Positions 57,829-64,000 of a stretch of 64,000 nt of DNA are shown piece by piece. Source of the DNA: Batkoa obscura (Eukaryota; Entomophthoromycota; Entomophthoromycetes; Entomophthorales; Batkoaceae); the NCBI GenBank assembly GCA_030770535.1, contig JASVEC010000011.1:434001-498000 (forward strand). The letters are read 5' to 3'. The notes beneath the pieces are model-generated. The model did no database searches. It saw only the letters and a program-made list of their open reading frames with translations, and was not told the origin of the DNA. A program made the translations under genes and the position numbers. Each line of letters begins with the position of its first letter. Positions within the stretch are counted from its first letter, which is position 1.

Positions 57829-60800
57829 ATGTTTAAATTAAAGAGAAAAAGACAAGGGAGCAAAACAGACGAAAAAGAAGAAAAAGAGAGTGTAGGAAAT
57901 GTACCTTTCCTTAAATTATTCAAATTTGCTACAGCTAAAGACAAATTGTTAATATCTTTTGCGTCATTGGCTTCTGTTATTAATGGTATATCTCAACCAA
58001 TTTTATTTTTGTTGTTTTCTGAAGTAATTGGCTTATTCGGTGAGTATCAAAAGAGTTACTCTGAGAATCCAGATCTCGCTAATAAAACATTAAGAGAGAC
58101 TGTTGATTTCTTATGTATTATGTTTGTCATAGTTGGAGCTATTACTGCAGTCGCTGCTTACTTTCAATTGTCACTTTGGTTAATGGTTGGGGAAAGTCAG
58201 GCTGTAAGAATCAGAAACAAATATTATCATTCGGTTTTAAGTCAAGAAATAGGCTGGTTTGATTCTATTTCTTCAGGAGATATTGCTTCACGCATAGCTG
58301 GTGATATTAATTTGGTTCAAGATGGCATATCAGATAAAGTCGGTCTTCTTATACAAAATATTACTTGTTTTATTGCTGCTTTCATTGTAGCTTTTATAAA
58401 AGGGTGGAAACTAACTTTAGTAATGTTGACTTCAGTACCATTATTGACGCTTGCTGGTATTCTAATAAGCAAAGCTATTGCAGATGTTTCTAAGAGCGGA
58501 CAAGGTGTATACGGCGAAGCAGGCTCTATAGCTGAAGAAGTATTATCTGCTGTAAAAACAGTCTATTCATTCAATACTCAGGAAAAAGAGCAAAATAGAT
58601 ATGAAGATAAACTAAAATTAGCTCGTAAAAAAGGATTTCGTAAAGCTTTTTTTACAGGGTTAAGCAATGGTGTTTTTTTACTCATCATGTTTTCAAGTTA
58701 TGCTCTGGCTATGTGGTATGGTGGTAAATTAATTGGCGATGGGGAGCAAAAAGCTGCTAATGTATTAGCAATATTCTTTAATGTCTTAATCGGTTCTATG
58801 GTATTAGGTATGACCTCCCCTTCTCTTACTGCTATTGCTACAGCACAAGGTGCTGCTACTAAACTATTCGAAATCATTGAAAGAGAATCAAATATTGATC
58901 CATTTTTAATAACTGAAGAACATGTGAAAAATCAATCTAAAATGTCACCAGTAAAAGGGAGTATAACATTTGAAAATGTACAATTCAGTTATCCATCTAG
59001 ACTGGATGTTCAGATCCTTAAAGGTATTAGTTTTGAAGCATTAAAAGGACAAACAGTTGCTTTAGTTGGTCATTCTGGTAGTGGTAAAAGTACATGTATT
59101 AGTTTGATAGAAAGATTTTATACACCAACATCTGGAAGGATTTTGTTAGATGGAATAGATATCTCTCAAATCTCAAATAAATTCTTAAAAGAACATGTTG
59201 GCTTAGTAGGTCAAGAACCATGTTTGTTTGGTACCACCATTAAACAGAACATCTTATTTGGTTTAAAGAACGATGATGAGTTTAAAGCTGATGCTAAACA
59301 ATTACATGATCGTGTTGTAAATGCTTGTAAACTAGCTAACATCCATGATTTTATCATGAAATTACCACAACAATATGATACTATGGTTGGTGATCGTGGG
59401 TCTCAATTGAGTGGTGGACAAAAGCAAAGAATAGCTATTGCTAGAGCTATAATTAAAGATCCAACTATATTATTACTTGATGAAGCCACCTCAGCTTTAG
59501 ATACTGAATCAGAAAGAATTGTTCAAAAAGCATTAGATAATGCTGCTAAAGATAGAACAACTATTGTGATTGCTCATCGTTTATCTACTATTAAAAAAGC
59601 AGATAAGATTGTTGTTTTCGATAAGGGTACTATTATTGAAGAAGGAAGTCATAACGAATTAATTGAGCTTAACGGTGCTTATGCTAATTTAGTTAAACAA
59701 CAAGAAATTAGAAAAGGCGATGAAGAAGAAAAGAACAAAGATGATGACATTGTTAGTAATGACATAAATGTGGATGAAGTAGTATTAGATATAAAAGATA
59801 ATGAAGAATTAGAAGAGGGTTTATTTAAAATGGCAAGTCGAGTTAAATCACTTCCAACAGAATTGATCAAAAATAAAAATAATTCATATGAAGCCCCAAT
59901 GCCATTAATGAGATGTTTAAAAATGGTATCACCATATTGGTATTATGGATTTTTAGGATCTTTTGGTGCATTGTCAGATGGGATTTCATACCCTGTTTAT
60001 GCAGTTCTTCTTACTGAAGCCACACAATCGTTTTTTGACTTAAACACACCAGGATTAATAGAAAAAGGACTACAGGATATTAATTTTTGGTCCCTTATGT
60101 TTTTAGTTCTAGCTATCTGTTGCTTAATTGTAGGCTTCTTGAGGTATGCTGCCTATAATACACTGGGAGAGCATCTTACTTATGAAATACGTAGAAGATG
60201 CTTCCGTTCTTTATTAACTCAAGAAGTTGGTTTTTATGATGCTCCTGAAAATTCGGTTGGGATTATTGCTAGTAAACTATCAACTGAGGCTGAGAATGTT
60301 CAAGGTTTAGTTGGTAAATTTATGGGCCCAATTTTTAGTGCTTTATCTTGCACTATTGCAAGTCTGATTATTGCCTTTTTAAATGGGTGGAAACTTACTT
60401 TAGTAGCATTAACTACTCTACCACTCAATGCTTATAGTCAATTTGTTGAAATTTCCGCATTAACTGATGTAACTGAGCAAAGTAAGCGTGCTTACTTAAA
60501 AGTATCACAAATTGCTATGGAGTCAATTATTAATAAGCGCACTATCAACTCACTAAATAGAGAGACTATATTTTTCGAGGACTATTTAGGAAGAGTTGAA
60601 AAAGCTCACCAAGTTTCCAAGAAAGGCTATCTTAAATCAGCAGTAGGATATTCATTTGCTATGGGGATTCCGCATTTTGTCAATGCTTTGGTGTTTTGGT
60701 ATGGAACCACTTTAGTAATTAATCAAGAATACACATATAAAAATATGTTTCAAATTATCTCTTCAATCATGTTTATGGGGATGTCATTTGGGTTCGCCTC

Positions 60801-61653
60801 TAGTGAATTAACCTCCTTTGTTAAATCTAAAATTGCTGCCAATGAAATATTTAATCTTTTAGACCGTACACCCAAGATTAATCAATCAGATGTTTATGGT
60901 AATAAAAATAAGCAATTATATGGTAATATTTTAAGTGAAAATGCTCACTTTGCTTACCCGTCTAGACCCGATACTAAGGTATTAAATGGATTAGATTTAG
61001 AAGTACTTAGAAATAAAAAAGTAGCTTTAGTTGGCTCTTCTGGGTCTGGAAAATCAACTATCATTGGCCTTATCCAAATGTTCTATACACTTGATTCTGG
61101 TAAGCTTGAAGTTGAAGGCCAGGATATCAGTGAATGGAATGTACCTTATTTAAGAAGTCAATTATCTACCGTTGGTCAAGAACCTGTACTCTTCAACATT
61201 TCAGTTATGGATAATATCGCTTATGGAGCAGAAAGAGATGTCACAAAAGAAGAAATTATTCATGTAGCTAAAATGGCTAATGCACATGATTTTATCATGG
61301 ATCTCCCAGATGGTTATGATACTTCATGTGGTGAGCGTGGAGGTAGACTTTCAGGTGGTCAAAAACAGAGAGTAGCTATTGCTAGAGCACTTATTAGGAA
61401 TCCAAAATTATTGCTATTAGATGAAGCTACATCTGCTTTAGATTCCCAATCTGAAAAAGTTGTACAAGATGCTTTAGATAAAGCTTCGGAAGGTAGAACT
61501 ACAATTACCATTGCTCATCGTTTATCCACTATTCAAGATGCTGATATAATTATTGTTATGAAAAATGGTAAAAAAGTAGAAATGGGTACCCATGACAATC
61601 TTTTAACACTCAATGGATTCTATGCATCTTTAGTTCAAAATCAATCCCTTTAA
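57829..61653 (+). CDS. Full-length ABCB (P-glycoprotein-type) multidrug transporter
   Basis: 1,274-residue ATP-driven exporter with the order TMD1-NBD1-TMD2-NBD2. NBD1: Walker A GHSGSGKST near 412, signature LSGGQKQR near 526, Walker B ILLLDEATSALD near 547, H-loop IVIAHRLST. NBD2: GSSGSGKST near 1068, LSGGQKQR near 1173, LLLLDEATSALD near 1194, and ITIAHRLST. The linker between halves is acidic and Lys-rich. Both nucleotide sites look canonical, so it should be functional. Probably in plasma or vacuolar membrane; substrate unknown, with hydrophobic drugs, toxins or lipids typical for the family. Intronless. A broken paralogue lies 30 kb away on the same strand and shares near-identical segments with it. 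Confidence 0.95.
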   Translation: MFKLKRKRQGSKTDEKEEKESVGNVPFLKLFKFATAKDKLLISFASLASVINGISQPILFLLFSEVIGLFGEYQKSYSENPDLANKTLRETVDFLCIMFVIVGAITAVAAYFQLSLWLMVGESQAVRIRNKYYHSVLSQEIGWFDSISSGDIASRIAGDINLVQDGISDKVGLLIQNITCFIAAFIVAFIKGWKLTLVMLTSVPLLTLAGILISKAIADVSKSGQGVYGEAGSIAEEVLSAVKTVYSFNTQEKEQNRYEDKLKLARKKGFRKAFFTGLSNGVFLLIMFSSYALAMWYGGKLIGDGEQKAANVLAIFFNVLIGSMVLGMTSPSLTAIATAQGAATKLFEIIERESNIDPFLITEEHVKNQSKMSPVKGSITFENVQFSYPSRLDVQILKGISFEALKGQTVALVGHSGSGKSTCISLIERFYTPTSGRILLDGIDISQISNKFLKEHVGLVGQEPCLFGTTIKQNILFGLKNDDEFKADAKQLHDRVVNACKLANIHDFIMKLPQQYDTMVGDRGSQLSGGQKQRIAIARAIIKDPTILLLDEATSALDTESERIVQKALDNAAKDRTTIVIAHRLSTIKKADKIVVFDKGTIIEEGSHNELIELNGAYANLVKQQEIRKGDEEEKNKDDDIVSNDINVDEVVLDIKDNEELEEGLFKMASRVKSLPTELIKNKNNSYEAPMPLMRCLKMVSPYWYYGFLGSFGALSDGISYPVYAVLLTEATQSFFDLNTPGLIEKGLQDINFWSLMFLVLAICCLIVGFLRYAAYNTLGEHLTYEIRRRCFRSLLTQEVGFYDAPENSVGIIASKLSTEAENVQGLVGKFMGPIFSALSCTIASLIIAFLNGWKLTLVALTTLPLNAYSQFVEISALTDVTEQSKRAYLKVSQIAMESIINKRTINSLNRETIFFEDYLGRVEKAHQVSKKGYLKSAVGYSFAMGIPHFVNALVFWYGTTLVINQEYTYKNMFQIISSIMFMGMSFGFASSELTSFVKSKIAANEIFNLLDRTPKINQSDVYGNKNKQLYGNILSENAHFAYPSRPDTKVLNGLDLEVLRNKKVALVGSSGSGKSTIIGLIQMFYTLDSGKLEVEGQDISEWNVPYLRSQLSTVGQEPVLFNISVMDNIAYGAERDVTKEEIIHVAKMANAHDFIMDLPDGYDTSCGERGGRLSGGQKQRVAIARALIRNPKLLLLDEATSALDSQSEKVVQDALDKASEGRTTITIAHRLSTIQDADIIIVMKNGKKVEMGTHDNLLTLNGFYASLVQNQSL

Positions 61654-62283
61654 TTCAGTTAAAGGACTATTACCCTTCCGTATATTTTAATATGCTAATA
61701 ATATAAAAAAAATAAAAAGTGAGTTATTTTTTTATCCCCTTTTAATATTCATTTATAAAGCTGTTTTATTATTCTATCACATCTTTATTGTTACAATTGT
61801 GGTCTTTTTACAAAGTTTAATAAAAATACTAGCAATCCTGTAACTATAAAAAAAATACCTATAACGATAATGAAGTTGCATTACCTATACTAAGTATTTA
61901 TTAGTTGTTAAATTAAATATGGAAGTATAAATAGAAGAATTTAGTTCTTAAGGTTTATTCATTGTTATATATTAGTACAGTAACATTATAAAAGGTCATA
62001 AATTTACTTGTCGAAAATGATTTATTTGTAATAAAGAATAAACATATATATGGGGGTGTTTTTTTGGCTTCATCACTTTTTCCGTTTTTTAAGTGCTATT
62101 TAAGTGGAAAAATTGTTAGTAAAATTCTTAAATACAAAAATACATCCTCATATAGTAAATATATAAATGGAAACCCAATATACAAATTAGATAACCTGCT
62201 AATTAAAGTTATAAGTAAAATCACATTGTATAAGTATGACAGACAGAACCAAATAAAAATTAAAAATAAATTAAAAATATAGC
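61654..62283. other. Intergenic region
   Basis: 630 bp between the ABC gene and a trypsin gene; holds MITE copy 8 and nothing else recognised. Confidence 0.5.
62051..62150 (+). mobile_element. TGGGG MITE copy 8
   Basis: Starts TGGGGGTGTTTTTTTGGC, ends ATACATCCTCA, flanked by TATA on both sides. Lies about 130 bp upstream of the TATA box of the next trypsin gene. Confidence 0.88.
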
Positions 62284-62290
62284 TATAAAA
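62284..62290 (+). promoter_or_regulatory. TATA box of trypsin gene
   Basis: TATAAAA 38 bp before the ATG at 62329 (and 23 bp before the upstream ATG at 62314), supporting 62329 as the start. Confidence 0.55.
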
Positions 62291-62328
62291 ACTAACCCAA
62301 AATTACTAAAAACTTGTATGATAACTTA

Positions 62329-63099
62329 ATGAAATTTACTTTTATCTTTACTCTTCTTAGTGCTGCTATTACTGCTGGTATTCCTTCCGAAATCCCACCT
62401 GGTCGTATTGTAGGTGGTTATGAGGTATCTCCAAGATTTAAATACCCTTGGGTAGTATCCCTTGACTATGATGGCTTCCATTTCTGTGGTGGTACTTTAT
62501 ATAATGGGAACACTGTTATTTCAGCTGCTCATTGTGCAAAAAGAGATATCTCACTATGGACTGCTCGTGTGCATCGTCATAATTTGAACGCAACTGAATC
62601 TTCTGAACAAGGAAAAACTTACAATATCAAATCTCGTATTGTTCATCCATACTATAGATTACGCACTCGAGCATATGATATATCTATTTGGAAGCTTGAT
62701 AATGCTTCTGGACCGTCTACTGGTATTAAAATTGATACTGGTACCTATTCTAATACTGATAACACCCTCCTCAAAGTTATTGGCTGGGGTGCTACTTCTT
62801 ATGGCGGTAGCCTTTCATCAGTTCTTTTAGAGGTAAAAACACCAGTATTTAATATTGGTAACTGTAAGGAAGCTTATCCAATCTTGGATACTGAATCTCA
62901 ATTTTGCGCTGCTTATCCAGAAGGTGGTAAAGATTCGTGCCAAGGCGATTCTGGAGGTCCAATGTTCATTGAAGAAGGTACTACTCCAATATTAGTCGGC
63001 ATCGTCTCATGGGGTGAAGGCTGTGCTCTTAAAGGCAAACCAGGTGTGTATACTCGCGCTTCAGCCGCTGTCGATTTTATAAAGGAAAATTCTAAATAA
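62329..63099 (+). CDS. Secreted trypsin-like serine protease
   Basis: 256 residues from 62329. A frame-compatible ATG at 62314 would add five residues before the signal peptide and is not used by the paralogues. Signal peptide FIFTLLSAAITA, activation after Arg26 before IVGG, triad His68 (SAAHC), Asp117 (YDISIW) and Ser208 (GDSGGP), pocket Asp202. The C-terminal third is almost the same as in the inverted pair (EGCALKGKPGVYTRAS), while the middle differs, with RRD and RLRTR segments making it more basic. Intronless. Flanked by MITEs on both sides (62051 and 63342). Confidence 0.95.
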   Translation: MKFTFIFTLLSAAITAGIPSEIPPGRIVGGYEVSPRFKYPWVVSLDYDGFHFCGGTLYNGNTVISAAHCAKRDISLWTARVHRHNLNATESSEQGKTYNIKSRIVHPYYRLRTRAYDISIWKLDNASGPSTGIKIDTGTYSNTDNTLLKVIGWGATSYGGSLSSVLLEVKTPVFNIGNCKEAYPILDTESQFCAAYPEGGKDSCQGDSGGPMFIEEGTTPILVGIVSWGEGCALKGKPGVYTRASAAVDFIKENSK

Positions 63100-63341
63100 A
63101 ATTATTACTAATAATAATGTTAACATTATTTATAAAATTTATAAGTCGTGAAGTCATTACATTCTTGATTTTACCTTATATAATTCTGCAAAAGATTTAT
63201 AAATTAAATAATAAAAAGTAGATATTTTAAGTTTAAAATTTTTTGAATTGTATTAACAAATATAAGTTTAAACTATATACTACCATTTGGATTTTTAACT
63301 GGGTTGTTATGTATAATATACTAATTTTAAGTGATCCTATA

Positions 63342-63441
63342 TGGGGATGTTTTTTTTGGTTTCATTATTTTTTCCATTTTTTAAGCGCTATTTGAGCGGG
63401 AAAATTGTTAGTAAAATTCTTAACATAAAAATACATCCCCA
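63342..63441 (+). mobile_element. TGGGG MITE copy 9
   Basis: Starts TGGGGATGTTTTTTTTGG, ends ATACATCCCCA, flanked by TATA. Core AAGCGCTATTTGAGCGG matches copy 5. Confidence 0.88.
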
Positions 63442-63629
63442 TATAGTGATAAATGTCAAGCAAAATGCTATTGAAATGTAAAAACGGGTCATGGTTGAAA
63501 TAATTTTAAAGCTGAATATTTAAATTAATATTAGAAGTTCCCCTATGAAAAACGTATAAAATCCAATACAACTATTATACATACATGGCTATAAGATGAA
63601 ATAAAACTTGAAGAAGAATGGCAATCATA

Positions 63630-63727
63630 CGGGGATGTCTTTTTTGATTTCATTACTTTTCCCATTTTTTAAGTGCTATTTGAATGGAAAGGTTGTTAGT
63701 AAAATTCTTAAGAAAAATACATCCCCG
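63630..63727 (+). mobile_element. TGGGG MITE copy 10
   Basis: Starts CGGGGATGTC and ends ACATCCCCG, flanked by TA. Both terminal bases changed together (T to C and A to G), keeping the ends complementary. Confidence 0.88.
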
Positions 63728-64000
63728 TATAGTTTTTCAATCCACCAAGATTACCATAACCTTGAGTAAACTCAATAATCTCCTAAATAAAACACATGCT
63801 TCTTAGGCTTAGTAGTTTAACAAAGAATCAATGACATAATGTATCTAAATAGTAAAAATCTAACATCCTCAATTAAAGCTTTAGAGTTAAAAGATAGTAT
63901 TTATATAAACAATAAATGAAAATTGATATTTATAAAAAGTTTCAAATGTATCTATGAAGTTTGATTTCTGAGAAATATCAAGGTTCAAAAACGGCTATCC

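Larger units (their letters stand above)
63100..64000. other. Intergenic region to the window end
   Basis: No gene; carries two MITEs in the same orientation about 190 bp apart. Confidence 0.5.

Overview
The window looks like nuclear DNA of a very AT-rich fungus with small introns (mostly about 35-85 nt, GTAA..TTTAG type). The core genes are fungal or opisthokont: SLD2, RRP17/NOL12, EME1, FEN1/RAD27, NUP133, NDC1, MED18, CDK8/SSN3, ATXN10/CTR86, a SAC2-type phosphoinositide phosphatase and a SEC14-like protein. Alongside them is an expansion of secreted trypsin-type S1 proteases, a membrane UDP-glycosyltransferase of animal-like type and full-length ABCB (P-glycoprotein-like) transporters. 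That combination suggests an entomophthoroid zygomycete (Conidiobolus-like, Zoopagomycota); this placement is inference from gene content only.

Layout. 0-11 kb is accessory: two virtually identical trypsin genes face outwards from a 1.5 kb spacer as arms of a 4.4 kb inverted repeat, followed by a complete-looking DNA transposon (transposase of 567 aa) and a patch of small repeats. 11-24.4 kb holds single-copy genes: a UGT, a small secreted repeat protein, NDC1 (-), CDK8 (+), MED18 (-), an LYR protein (+) and a long SAC-domain phosphatase (-). 24.4-31 kb is accessory again: a MITE-rich stretch, then a degraded ABC transporter. 32.2-48.9 kb is very compact (a type I membrane protein, NUP133, ATXN10, FEN1, a zinc-finger protein, SEC14-like, RRP17, EME1, a possible tubby-like protein), with intergenic gaps often near 200 bp and some convergent ends nearly touching or overlapping. 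49-64 kb is looser: a catalytically dead trypsin homologue, SLD2, an active trypsin, an intact ABC transporter, another trypsin, and five MITEs.

How it fits together. Five S1-fold genes and two ABC copies lie in the repeat-rich parts and are kept partly homogenised: the inverted trypsin pair differs by one noticed base across 1.46 kb, and the broken ABC copy carries blocks nearly identical to the intact one. A family of about 100 bp MITEs (ten copies) shares its ends with the autonomous transposon at 5.5-8.3 kb and is confined to these same regions. Secreted-protein and transporter genes have clear TATA boxes about 35-75 bp before the start codon; I did not see such boxes at the housekeeping genes I checked. 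No rRNA, convincing tRNA, CRISPR, retroelement or virus-like element was seen. Exon joins were made by eye from splice consensus and reading-frame continuity, so individual boundaries may be off by a few bases.
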